Of a DNA stretch of 37,063 nucleotides, positions 25,372-33,072 are shown one piece after another. Source of the DNA: Chloroflexota bacterium (GTDB lineage: Bacteria; Chloroflexota; Chloroflexia; Chloroflexales; Roseiflexaceae). Positions within the stretch are counted from its first letter, which is position 1. Each line of letters opens with the position of its first letter. The stretch spans positions 1 to 37,063 of the forward strand of contig JAUQOW010000013.1 of assembly GCA_030550675.1 (NCBI GenBank), read 5' to 3'. The notes beneath the pieces are model-generated. The model searched no databases. It had not been told where the DNA came from and was given only the letters and a program-made list of their open reading frames with translations. The translations under genes were made by a program, and so were the position numbers.

Positions 25372-25965
25372 CTATGTATCCGTTATGGTAACGATAAGTT
25401 CGCCTGGTTCGATGCGCAAATCAGTGACCCGACGCCCCTGCGCTTCCAGCAGCTCGTTCAGTCGCTGCTCAATCGGCGTCAGCAGGTCTCCAAGCGAGAC
25501 CAGACGACCGAGCGGGCCGTCGAGTCGCGGATTGAGCGCGATCACACGCCCGTTTTGAAGCGCCACGCCCATACGCGCGGTTCCGGTGAGTCCAAACGCA
25601 CGCATATCGACCTCAAGACCGCCGCTTACCAGGCGAACCGTCGCCTGTTCAATCGGCGTCAGCAGGTCGGCGCGCGCCAGCAGGTACGCGTTGATCTCCT
25701 GCTCGCTGATGCGCATCTCGCCGGCGGGAAGGGCGGCGACCAGCGTCGGCAGAGCGCCTTCGCCGTCCAGTACTCCATCAACCTCCAGACGCTGCACCGC
25801 CTGTTCACCGACCATACGACTGAGCGCCGGGCGTAGCGCGAACAGGTAGGCGGCGACAAGCGCAACCAACACCCAGATAAGCGCTGTTGTCCATCCCAGA
25901 CAGGCGATGACGCGCCGCGAGCGCGGCTTCGGTTGACGCTGCACGGGTCGATAGTATTTTGTCAT
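25372..25965 (-). CDS. Membrane-anchored protein between T-box and thrS
   Basis: The 197-residue product has a short basic N-terminus (RQPKPRSRRV), one hydrophobic helix (IACLGWTTALIWVLVALVAAYLFAL) and a ~155-residue extracytoplasmic domain of mixed alpha/beta pattern. Two internal stretches share LTPIEQ (DLLTPIEQATVRL and DLLTPIEQRLNEL). The domain style, with MRISEQEINAYL and LEVDMRAFGLTG, recalls LmeA/DUF2993-like lipid-binding proteins, but I would not assert that. It is the first gene behind the T-box leader, and the thrS start is 17 bp after its stop. Its placement means this protein is probably induced with ThrRS when charged tRNA-Thr is short. No enzymatic motif was recognised. Confidence 0.78.
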   Translation of the reverse strand: MTKYYRPVQRQPKPRSRRVIACLGWTTALIWVLVALVAAYLFALRPALSRMVGEQAVQRLEVDGVLDGEGALPTLVAALPAGEMRISEQEINAYLLARADLLTPIEQATVRLVSGGLEVDMRAFGLTGTARMGVALQNGRVIALNPRLDGPLGRLVSLGDLLTPIEQRLNELLEAQGRRVTDLRIEPGELIVTITDT

Positions 25966-26282
25966 GGTCGAATAAAAAACCCCTCATCCCGCATGGGACG
26001 AAGGGCTGCTTCGTGGTTCCACCCATGTTCAGAATACCGCTGCCTGAAGGCGTTCTGGACGCCCTGCAGGGTATTCCCTCATAACCGCGCTATCGGGCGG
26101 ACCCGCGCCTCCATACTTGCCAGTGCGACGTTCAAGAGGCGGCTCGGAGGAGGTTTTCGCTGCGTCCGTCGCCGGGCGCGCTCACAGTCATCGGCGCGCC
26201 CTCCCTGAAGGCCGTTGCGCAGTTACTCGTCCTCGTCAACGCAACTTTGAGCGGCTTGTTCGCGTGCCACGCCGTCATGGTA
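25966..26282 (-). ncRNA. T-box riboswitch leader, threonine-type
   Basis: A complete T-box leader is visible on the minus strand. Stem I is formed by GAGGA (26230-26234) pairing with TCCTC (26147-26151), and by an upper helix CTGCG/CGCAG. An AGTA-containing loop lies on the 5' side and a specifier loop ending AAAACC on the 3' side. ACC (26152-26154), a threonine codon, is the likely specifier. The distal part contains AGGGAG and GATGACTGTGAGC. The T-box itself is GGGTGGAACCACG (26012-26024); its TGGA bulge can pair with the tRNA acceptor end. GGG and ACG can pair with CGTCCC, forming the antiterminator. A terminator hairpin competes for the same CGTCCC. Thus uncharged tRNA-Thr would allow read-through into the 197-residue gene and thrS. 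Confidence 0.93.
25974..26005 (-). terminator. T-box-controlled intrinsic terminator
   Basis: CCCTTCGTCCC and GGGATGAGGGG form an 11-bp stem (two G-U pairs) with an ATGC loop, followed by six U residues. It ends 8 bp before the start of the first gene. It shares CGTCCC with the antiterminator, as in classical T-box leaders. Confidence 0.92.
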
Positions 26283-26305
26283 CACAACGGAGCGCGCCGT
26301 GTCAA
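26277..26305 (-). promoter_or_regulatory. Sigma-70-type promoter of the T-box/thrS operon
   Basis: The minus strand has TTGACA (26300-26305), a 17-bp spacer and TACCAT (26277-26282). Transcription would start near 26270, giving a leader of about 300 nt, which is the right size for a T-box. Confidence 0.8.
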
Positions 26306-26479
26306 GAATTTTGTCGCGCGGAGCACAGTCATAACGGCAAGAGATAGGGCGCTCCAGTGCGCGCGATGCAGGGGAGCGCAGGGACTTGCACAGATCAATT
26401 GCCTTCCATCCTGCGCCGATCCGTGCAGATCCGCTGCACACGCGCGTCGCCATGTCTCCGTCGCGCCATTCGACTCGCC

Positions 26480-28777
26480 TCACGGACGTCGCAGCGCATC
26501 GATCAGCAACTGTGTGGCAGGCGGCGGCGGCGGGGTCAACCGACTGACGATGATGGTCGTAGTCAGCCCGATGACCATCCCAAAAATGCCAGTCGCCGGC
26601 CCGGAAATGCCAAGAATGGATGTCGTCGGGCTGAGCCAGGTGATAACAATTGCGCCAATCACCGTGAGCAACCCGGCGACCATGCCGGCGATCGCGCCCT
26701 GGCGATTGGCGCGACGCCAGAAGATGCCAAGCGTCAGGATCGGGAACATAGTCGCAGCGGCAATCGAGAACGCCCAGGCGACCAACTCAACAATAATGCC
26801 TAACTGCCGCAGAGCCGTCAGCGCCGCCAGCAACGCCGCCAGGAAGAGCGCCACGCGACCGATGGCGAGCATCGTGCGTGCAGTAGCGCGCCGATTCAGC
26901 GATTGATAGACATCCAGCGCCACCGACGACGTGATGACGATCAACAATCCATCGGCAGTGCTTAGCGCTGCCGCCAGTCCGCCAGCGACCACCAGCGCTG
27001 CGACGGCGCCGGGAAGCCCAACGATTTCAGGGGTTGAGATTACCACTAGATCAGGGCTGATTCTTAACTCGCTGTATTGGAGGATGCCGTCGGTTGATAA
27101 CGGCGTGACCATGCGACCGCTCAATTCATCGATCTGAATGCGTCCGTCGCCATTGGCATCGACAAACTGAAGCGCACCGCTCTCCAGCGCCGCTGTCGCC
27201 CATGCCGGAAGTTCGGTGATCCGGCGACCTTCCAGCGTCGTCAGGTCAGTAATGCTCAACAATCCGGCGTTCCCCCAGTTCACCGCCCATTGCGGCAGCG
27301 AGCGCACCGGCTGACCGACAACGTGCGCCAGAATCTCCCAGCGGGAAAAAGCGGCGTAAGCAGGGATTGTCAGATAAACCAGCACGATAAACAGCAGCGC
27401 CCAGCTAACGCTGCGCCGGGCATGGATCACCGACGGCGTCGTATAGAAGCGCACCAGAATATGCGGCAGACCTGCCGTACCGCACATGAGACAGGCGGCA
27501 AGCGCCAAGTACTGCCAGACCGACCAGTCGTTGAATGGTTCAGCGTACGATTTCGCGATTCCCTGCGTCGCTTCAAGATCGGCGATCACATCGAAGGCGG
27601 CGCCATACATAATCTGCGGCAGTGCAATCCCCGTATCTTTGAGCGAGAGCAGCGCCGCTGGAACCAGATAGGTTGCGACGATCACGATCGCCTGGACCAC
27701 CTGTGTCCAGGTGACCGCTTTCATCCCCCCTAAATAAGAGCAGAAGAGCACTGCGCCAAGGCCAATCGCCACGCCAAACAGATAATTGACGCCGAGAAAG
27801 CGCCCCATGATCAGTCCGATCCCCGACACCTGCGCTGTGAGATAGGTGAACGAGACAATCACTGTCACGACGGCGGCCACCAGGCGCGCGGTTGTTGAAG
27901 CGTACCGAACGCCAATAAACTCAGGGATAGTATACTGACCGAACTTGCGCAGATAGGGCGCCAGCAGCAGCGCCAGCAATACATACCCGCCGGTCCAGCC
28001 GATGATATACGCCAGACCCTCATATCCCAGCATCCAGAGCGCGCCCGCAAGCGAAATAAAGGTCGCGGCGCTCATCCAGTCCGCACTGATCGCCAATCCA
28101 TTGAACAGCGCCGGAATACGTCGCCCTGCGGCATAGTACTCGTCCAGGTCGCTCGCGCGGCTACGGACGCCGATTGCAGCATAGACCGCGATAGTTAGCG
28201 CAATCGCCCCCCAACCGATAACGGTTACCGGCAGAGAGAACACGACGTCAGCGACGACAATCAAGGCGCCGCCGATCATTACCAGCGCAACCGGCAACAG
28301 CGCATCTGTTACGGCTGGCGCGGTTCTGACGGTGCGACCGCCGAAGCGGCGATCGCGCCGCGTCATGACCGCTGTATAGAACGCTGTCAGCGCCAGAAAG
28401 AGGAGCGGAGCGCCCTGCGCTCCAAGAAAGTACCCCAGCGGAAAGCCGGTCAACACCCGGATCTGAGTCAGAAACGGCGCAAGAAGAGGGGGAAGAAACG
28501 CGCTGCTCGCCCACACCAGGAGTACGATGACGATCAAACGCACATTCGAAGACCAGTAGGCCGCCCGTTCCGCAGGCGACAGCGTCGCCGTCCTTTGGGT
28601 TTCGATAATCGTCACCGCTGGCAGGCGGCGCCGTTCATTCTGTCGACGCGGCACGTGCGGCGGCATCGGCGCACGTCGGCGGTCATCGTCACGACGCTCA
28701 AGCTGCGGAAACAGCAGGGTCAGCAACATGAGCGCAATGGCGATCATCGCCAGCCAGAACATCGCCCCTATCAGCAA
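26480..28777 (-). CDS. Sodium:solute symporter fused to DUF4212 subunit, with EF-hand loop
   Basis: The 765-residue membrane protein joins two parts. An N-terminal segment (~residues 70-150: AAYWSSNVRLIVIVLLVWASS...GFPLGYFLGAQG) matches the small DUF4212 protein that usually accompanies VC_2705-type symporters as a separate gene. The rest is an SSS-family (SLC5-like) Na+ symporter with SRASDLDEYYAAGRRIPALFNGLAISADWMSAATF and IGWTGGYVLLALLLAPYLRKFGQYTIPEF. A large loop insertion before the last helices carries the canonical EF-hand loop DANGDGRIQIDE (D, N, D, G, I and E at positions 1, 3, 5, 6, 8, 12). Substrate is probably a small carboxylate such as acetate, by family. The start is uncertain: TTG at 28777 or ATG at 28762. 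It lies 56 bp after a sensor kinase gene and is probably controlled by that two-component system. Confidence 0.87.
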   Translation of the reverse strand: MLIGAMFWLAMIAIALMLLTLLFPQLERRDDDRRRAPMPPHVPRRQNERRRLPAVTIIETQRTATLSPAERAAYWSSNVRLIVIVLLVWASSAFLPPLLAPFLTQIRVLTGFPLGYFLGAQGAPLLFLALTAFYTAVMTRRDRRFGGRTVRTAPAVTDALLPVALVMIGGALIVVADVVFSLPVTVIGWGAIALTIAVYAAIGVRSRASDLDEYYAAGRRIPALFNGLAISADWMSAATFISLAGALWMLGYEGLAYIIGWTGGYVLLALLLAPYLRKFGQYTIPEFIGVRYASTTARLVAAVVTVIVSFTYLTAQVSGIGLIMGRFLGVNYLFGVAIGLGAVLFCSYLGGMKAVTWTQVVQAIVIVATYLVPAALLSLKDTGIALPQIMYGAAFDVIADLEATQGIAKSYAEPFNDWSVWQYLALAACLMCGTAGLPHILVRFYTTPSVIHARRSVSWALLFIVLVYLTIPAYAAFSRWEILAHVVGQPVRSLPQWAVNWGNAGLLSITDLTTLEGRRITELPAWATAALESGALQFVDANGDGRIQIDELSGRMVTPLSTDGILQYSELRISPDLVVISTPEIVGLPGAVAALVVAGGLAAALSTADGLLIVITSSVALDVYQSLNRRATARTMLAIGRVALFLAALLAALTALRQLGIIVELVAWAFSIAAATMFPILTLGIFWRRANRQGAIAGMVAGLLTVIGAIVITWLSPTTSILGISGPATGIFGMVIGLTTTIIVSRLTPPPPPATQLLIDALRRP

Positions 28778-28833
28778 ACCGGTCCAGTTCAGAACATCCT
28801 CCTCGCCGAAGGTGCAGCGACGGCGCGCCGCTC

Positions 28834-29985
28834 TCAGGCGTCAGCGACCATAATGCGAACCGGTTGATGGACGACTGCTGTCGGCAGCGTGACGTGGAAC
28901 GTCGAGCCTTTGCCAGCGCCTTCGCTCTCAGCCCAGATCTCGCCGCCGCTGGCATAGACCAGATGCCGGGCGATGGTCAAACCGATGCCGGTGCCGCCGC
29001 TGTTGCGCGCACGCGACTTGTCCACGCGATAGAAGCGCTCGAAGATCAGCGGCAGGTGCTCCGCCTCAATGCCAATCCCGGTATCGCGCACCGAGATGCG
29101 CGCGTACTCGCCAAGCGGCGTCAGCGATACTTCAACCAGACCGCCAGCCGGAGTATAGCGCAGCGCGTTCGACAACAGATTCACCATGACCTGCATCAGG
29201 CGATCAGGGTCAGCGTAGAGATCGAGGGACGGGACCGGCAGACACAGGCGCAGATCCACCTCGCACGCGGCGAATTGCGGATGAAAACGCGCAATCAACT
29301 CCTGCAATAGTGGACAGACGTCGAACACGCGGGGTTGAATGCGCAACTCGCCAGCCTCCGCGCGAGATAACAGACCGAGTTCTTCGGTCAGGCGGCGCAG
29401 GCGAGCCGCCTCGTGCCGGATCAACGTGAACGTCTGCTCATCCGGCGCAATAACGCCGTCGAGCAACCCCTCCATATACCCTTCAATCGTTGTCAGCGGC
29501 GTGCGCAGTTCGTGCGCCACATCAGCAATCAATGCTAAACGGCGCTGTTCCGTACGGTCAAGGGCTTCTGCCAGATGATTGATGCTCTGGCTTAGCTCGG
29601 CAAGCTCATCATCAGAATAGATAAACGTTCGCTCTCGATAATACCCCTGCGCCAGACGCCGGCTCACGGCGGTGAGATCCTGCAGCGGCTCAACAATCCG
29701 CCGTGAAACAAACAGGCTGACCACCACCGCCGCCGCCAGGGCGCCGAAACTCGCCAGCAGCAGCGCCTGTTCGAGAATAGCCTGGAAGCGGCGCTGGATC
29801 GCCGCTTCGCCCGACAGAACCGGCGCGTCGTCATCCGCTCTGGTCAATGCTGCAATCGCAGCCCCTTCCATTATGCTGCTGCGCACCAGGATCTGGGCTG
29901 CGCCGAGCAGCACGACAATCGCAATCACAATAATGATTGCGTGGGAGAGAAAAAGCTTCCAGCGGAGTTGATGGAACCAGTGCAT
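28834..29985 (-). CDS. Sensor histidine kinase
   Basis: This 383-residue kinase has an N-terminal transmembrane helix (LFLSHAIIIVIAIVVLLGAA), a short extracytoplasmic loop, a second helix (LLLASFGALAAAVVVSLFVS), a HAMP linker (RRIVEPLQDLTAVSRRLAQG) and the HisKA H-box IADVAHELRTPLT with the phospho-accepting His at 158. The HATPase core follows with NLLSNALRYTP (N box), DTGIGIEAEHLPLIFERFYRVD (G1/F box) and GGTGIGLTIARH (G2). It phosphorylates the response regulator encoded 34 bp upstream. Only a small sensory loop of about 40 residues lies outside the cell. The ORF track uses a GTG three codons earlier; I prefer ATG 29985. The stop is 56 bp before the symporter, suggesting the stimulus may relate to a transported substrate. 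Confidence 0.93.
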   Translation of the reverse strand: MHWFHQLRWKLFLSHAIIIVIAIVVLLGAAQILVRSSIMEGAAIAALTRADDDAPVLSGEAAIQRRFQAILEQALLLASFGALAAAVVVSLFVSRRIVEPLQDLTAVSRRLAQGYYRERTFIYSDDELAELSQSINHLAEALDRTEQRRLALIADVAHELRTPLTTIEGYMEGLLDGVIAPDEQTFTLIRHEAARLRRLTEELGLLSRAEAGELRIQPRVFDVCPLLQELIARFHPQFAACEVDLRLCLPVPSLDLYADPDRLMQVMVNLLSNALRYTPAGGLVEVSLTPLGEYARISVRDTGIGIEAEHLPLIFERFYRVDKSRARNSGGTGIGLTIARHLVYASGGEIWAESEGAGKGSTFHVTLPTAVVHQPVRIMVADA

Positions 29986-30019
29986 ACGTGACACGTGTGA
30001 TCGACCTCGGACAATCGTG

Positions 30020-30712
30020 TCAACCTGTAAACTTGTACCCGACGCCGCGCACCGTCTGGATCAGGGTCGGCTCGGTTGGATCATCCTCCAACTTCCGCCG
30101 CAAAAGGCTGATATGCACATCAACCACCCTATCAACGCCGTCGAAATCATGCCCCCAGACCCGTTCAAGCAGTTGCTCGCGCGTAAACACGCGCCCCGGC
30201 ATCGCGGCGAGCGTATAGAGCAGATCGAACTCACGCGCTGTGAGCGTCACCGGAACGCCGCGACGCTGCACCTCTCGGCGGGCGACATCGATCTGGAGAT
30301 CACGGAAGGTCAACAGGGTGGACTCAGAGGGGGAGGCGCCGCTTGTATGGCGCCGCCGGCGCAGGATCGCCTTGACGCGCGCGACCAGTTCGCGCGGACT
30401 GAACGGCTTGGTCAGGTAATCGTCGGCGCCGACGGACAGACCCACAACCTTATCGACCTCCTCGGCGCGCGCGGTCAGCATAAGGACATATGGTCCCCCG
30501 TCATGCTGCAGACGCCGGCAGATTTCCAGACCGTCCATACCTGGCAGCAGCAGATCGAGGACGACCAGATCGGGACGCAAGGTCTGCGCCAGCATCAGCG
30601 CCGATTCACCGTCTCGCGCGGTATGCACGATAAAGCCGTCCGCCTTGAGATAGGCGACGACCAGGTTTAGAATCGGCTCCTCATCCTCAACAACGAGGAT
30701 CGTTGCGGCCAT
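30020..30712 (-). CDS. OmpR/PhoB-family response regulator
   Basis: The 230-residue protein has a receiver domain with acidic pocket VVEDEE (D10, E11), phospho-acceptor D53 (VVLDLLLPGMDG), T80 and K102 (TKPFSPREL). The winged-helix effector domain follows (TLTAREFDLLYTLAAMPGRVFTREQLLERVWG...VDVHISLLRRKL...TVRGVGYKF). It should bind direct repeats as a dimer to activate or repress genes, and most likely controls the downstream sensor kinase and symporter genes. It is the first gene of the operon, behind a strong promoter with a 17-bp spacer. Confidence 0.95.
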   Translation of the reverse strand: MAATILVVEDEEPILNLVVAYLKADGFIVHTARDGESALMLAQTLRPDLVVLDLLLPGMDGLEICRRLQHDGGPYVLMLTARAEEVDKVVGLSVGADDYLTKPFSPRELVARVKAILRRRRHTSGASPSESTLLTFRDLQIDVARREVQRRGVPVTLTAREFDLLYTLAAMPGRVFTREQLLERVWGHDFDGVDRVVDVHISLLRRKLEDDPTEPTLIQTVRGVGYKFTG

Positions 30713-30788
30713 ATCGGTTACCTCACCGTAAGCGAAAGCGGCGCGCGGATAGGTGGCGGGAGCGGTGCGCTTATTCTGTCATGTTTTA

Positions 30789-30817
30789 TGTATACGATAG
30801 ATTCGGTCTGCTGTCAA
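30789..30817 (-). promoter_or_regulatory. Strong sigma-70-type promoter for the response regulator operon
   Basis: The minus strand reads TTGACA (30812-30817), exactly 17 bp, then TATACA (30789-30794). The leader to the ATG at 30712 is about 70 nt. This is the best consensus promoter in the window and would drive the regulator, kinase and symporter genes together. Confidence 0.85.
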
Positions 30818-31069
30818 TGTGCGCCGCTTCTTGCAGATGGCGCGGCCTCTTCATTCCCCGGCGGAGCGCTCTATCGGATAATGTTGGGAGAGACCGTCGT
30901 TGTAGCAGGGGGTGTGGATTAGTGGAGAGATCAGCGGACGACTGTTCAGAACGCGCAACACCTGGCGGGACAGGCAGTGAGTGCGCTTCCCCATGCATCC
31001 AGAGCGCGCCCCGATGAACGCGATCGGGTTTCCATACTCCCACAGACGGAACACATCTGCTCCACCGAC

Positions 31070-31119
31070 TTATCCACATAATCGTAGGATTATCCACAAA
31101 ATCGCTCGTGTTTTCCACA
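31070..31119 (+). promoter_or_regulatory. DnaA-box cluster
   Basis: Two perfect DnaA boxes, TTATCCACA, occur at 31070-31078 and 31090-31098, exactly 20 bp apart. A third with one mismatch (TTTTCCACA) follows at 31111-31119. A fourth, reverse-oriented near-match (TGTGGATTA) lies at 30913-30921. The spacing, two helical turns, puts boxes on one face of DNA. The cluster lies about 1.1 kb upstream of parA, supporting a replication-initiation or DnaA-sequestering role. Confidence 0.8.
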
Positions 31120-31332
31120 AAAAGAACGCTGTGACATCCCTTTCGCCGATCAGAACGCAGTCGTCTTCCTGAGAGATAGGGACTGGCGCGCAGGCTATAG
31201 CGTCAGAGCGCGTTGCGCGTCTTGCAACGCTGCGCGCCTGCGCCTCTTCGCGCCGAACCTTTGCAAGAAAGCCACAGGCTCAGGAGGACGACTGCGTGCG
31301 ATTCGCATCGAAGCGAATTTGCCGCTGGCGTC

Positions 31333-31914
31333 CTATTGCTTCTTCCCTTTGTTCCTTTCGTCATCGTCGATATCCAGGGTATTGATGAAATCGCGGAACA
31401 GCGAGAGCCCTTCATCGTTGGCAGCATCGGTTTCCGGCTCGTCGGCTTCAGTTGCGCCAGCCAGCGAGCGAGACGCGCTCATCGGCTGCTCATCGGCGGC
31501 GCTCGTTTCCTCCTCGTCGAAGAGCACGCCAGCCGTCTCGAACACATGGGTTTCAACGTAGATCGGCGCATCGGCTCGCACGGCAAGCGCAATTGCGTCG
31601 CTGGGGCGGGCGTCGATTTCAATGGTGTGGTTGCCCTGCTCAACGACAATCCGCGCATAGAAGGTGCTGTCCTGGATATCGTTGATGACGATGTGACTGA
31701 TCGTCGAACCCAGTTCGGTGAAAACCGATTTGAGCAGATCATGCGTCATCGGACGCTGCGGCTCGTGTCCCTGCATGGCGAGCGCAATCGCGTCGGCCTC
31801 AAAGGCGCCGATCCAGATCGGCAGGTAGCGCCGACTGTCGGCTTCGCGCAGGACGACGACACGGTGCTGTGTCAGCAGACTCACGCGGATGCTGTCAACA
31901 GTTACGCGAATCAT
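31333..31914 (-). CDS. Bifunctional nuclease (BFN, DUF151) family protein
   Basis: The 193-residue protein begins with the BFN/DUF151 domain (residues 1-~130): [44 protein letters not shown] and [38 protein letters not shown] is the family's signature. The family is named for nuclease activity shown in plants; the bacterial role is not settled, and related proteins in Thermotoga have known structures. The C-terminal ~60 residues are acidic and disordered-looking ([10 protein letters not shown]...), ending in a short helix [13 protein letters not shown] and a Lys tail. It is divergent from parA, from which it is separated by ~350 bp. Confidence 0.88.
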   Translation of the reverse strand: MIRVTVDSIRVSLLTQHRVVVLREADSRRYLPIWIGAFEADAIALAMQGHEPQRPMTHDLLKSVFTELGSTISHIVINDIQDSTFYARIVVEQGNHTIEIDARPSDAIALAVRADAPIYVETHVFETAGVLFDEEETSAADEQPMSASRSLAGATEADEPETDAANDEGLSLFRDFINTLDIDDDERNKGKKQ

Positions 31915-31988
31915 CGGTCGACCTTTCTGAGGATCGCTTGCGCGTTTGCGCGCGTCAAGCGTGAAGATGCCTGATAGTAGCGTTGACT

Positions 31989-32009
31989 TTCATACTAACA
32001 CGGTATGAA
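31989..32009. promoter_or_regulatory. Inverted-repeat operator candidate
   Basis: TTCATAC and GTATGAA are perfect 7-bp arms around a 7-nt spacer. It lies across the candidate -10 of the DUF151 gene, in the divergent region shared with parA. A dimeric repressor could bind here; its identity is unknown. Confidence 0.5.
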
Positions 32010-32247
32010 TTGGTACGTCAAGGCGGAATTAAGGGCAGGCGCCATCCGCGTTGGGGAGTTCGGTCAATGTTGGCGCAAAGGAGACGCGGATTGGCGCGGC
32101 TCAATGATTTTACGTCAAGCGCTGATCCTCGTTATTCGCGCGTGTCCGTGTTCCCCCTGATGTCGTGTCTTGCGCGCGCCTGTCAGAAGGCGTTCGCGCA
32201 AAATCCGTCCTCGTGCTACAATGAAGCGACGCTGGCGGAGCGCGCAG

Positions 32248-32263
32248 CGTTTCACGTGAAACA
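32248..32263. promoter_or_regulatory. parS site upstream of parA
   Basis: CGTTTCACGTGAAACA matches the parS consensus at 15 of 16 positions, with a perfect 14-bp palindromic core. It ends about 5 bp before the first parA ATG, so bound ParB would cover the parA leader. This suggests autoregulation as well as partitioning. Confidence 0.92.
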
Positions 32264-32268
32264 GGGCG

Positions 32269-33072
32269 ATGATGTCAGCAATGAGCGCAGCGGAACCGTA
32301 CATTCTTGCCCTGGCCAATCAGAAGGGCGGCGTCGGCAAGACCACAACGGCGGTCAACCTGGCAGGCGAACTGGCGAGTCGCGGTCAGCAGGTGCTGCTG
32401 GTTGATTGCGACCCGCAGGGCAACGCCACAACTAGCCTGGGCGTCTCCAAACGCGATCTCCGCTGCTCGACATATGAGGTAATCGCAGGCATTGTCGGTC
32501 TGGATCGAGCAATCCGGTCGACCGGTCGCGCCGGGTTGGATCTTCTGCCAGCAAATGAGCATCTCGCTGGCGCTATGGTCGAACTGGTCACGGCTGAGCG
32601 GCGCGAGTGGCGCCTCGCTGATGCGCTCAGTCAGGTAATCGGGTACGATTGGGTGCTGCTTGATTGCCCGCCATCGCTTGGATTACTTACATTGAACGCC
32701 CTGTGCGCAGCGCGCGGAGTCATTGTTCCGCTGCAATGCGAGTACCTGGCGCTTGAAGGTCTGGCGCAGCTGAAAGGAACCATTGATCGGGTGCGCGACC
32801 ATCTCAACCCGCGCCTGACCATCGTTGGGGTTGTCATGACGATGTTTGACGGTCGAACGAACCTGGCGCAGCAGGTCGTTGAAGAAGTGCGTCGCTACTT
32901 TCCGCAGCGTATCTTCAACACTCTGATTCCGCGCAGTGTGCGCATCAGTGAAGCTCCCAGCTATGGGCGCACGATTGCAGAGTACGATCCTTCCAGTCGC
33001 GGCGCGCGCGCCTATGCCGCGCTCGCTGATGAAGTGCTGCGCCGCGTTGATCGACAGGCGGTTGTGCAATGA
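32269..33072 (+). CDS. parA: Chromosome-partitioning ATPase ParA (Soj)
   Basis: The 267-residue protein has the deviant Walker A ANQKGGVGKTTTAVNLA (KGGVGKTT at 19-26), Walker A' VDCDPQGNATTSLG, and DCPPSLGLLTLNAL (Walker B). The absence of an N-terminal DNA-binding extension places it with chromosomal (type Ia-small) ParA/Soj. It forms ATP-dependent dimers on the nucleoid that are pulled by ParB-parS complexes. Three ATGs in frame (32269, 32272, 32281) are possible; I keep the first, with AGGG nearby. Its stop overlaps the parB start as ATGA, typical of this operon. The parS site is immediately upstream. Confidence 0.94.
   Translation: MMSAMSAAEPYILALANQKGGVGKTTTAVNLAGELASRGQQVLLVDCDPQGNATTSLGVSKRDLRCSTYEVIAGIVGLDRAIRSTGRAGLDLLPANEHLAGAMVELVTAERREWRLADALSQVIGYDWVLLDCPPSLGLLTLNALCAARGVIVPLQCEYLALEGLAQLKGTIDRVRDHLNPRLTIVGVVMTMFDGRTNLAQQVVEEVRRYFPQRIFNTLIPRSVRISEAPSYGRTIAEYDPSSRGARAYAALADEVLRRVDRQAVVQ

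Larger units (their letters stand above)
30713..31332. other. Long intergenic region with promoter and DnaA boxes
   Basis: About 620 bp separate the response regulator from the DUF151 gene. It contains the regulator's promoter (30789-30817), a cluster of DnaA-box-like motifs (30913-31119) and, near 31211-31229, a hairpin CGTTGC/GCAACG. No convincing gene is present; the small ORFs (30703-31017, 30786-31118) overlap the promoter and DnaA boxes. The DUF151 gene transcript, coming from the right, ends in this region. Confidence 0.6.
31915..32268. other. Divergent promoter region between DUF151 gene and parA
   Basis: This ~350-bp region has a minus-strand promoter candidate for DUF151 (TTGACG near 32027, TAGTAT near 32000), overlapped by an inverted repeat TTCATAC/GTATGAA at 31989-32009. 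Towards parA there is a parS site at 32248-32263. I see no ORF worth calling; the 31983-32405 ORF is a shadow of parA's leader. Confidence 0.55.

Noticed and set aside
30786-31118. 110-codon ORF in the DnaA-box region
   Set aside because: Coincides with DnaA boxes and the regulator promoter, and has no recognisable domain.
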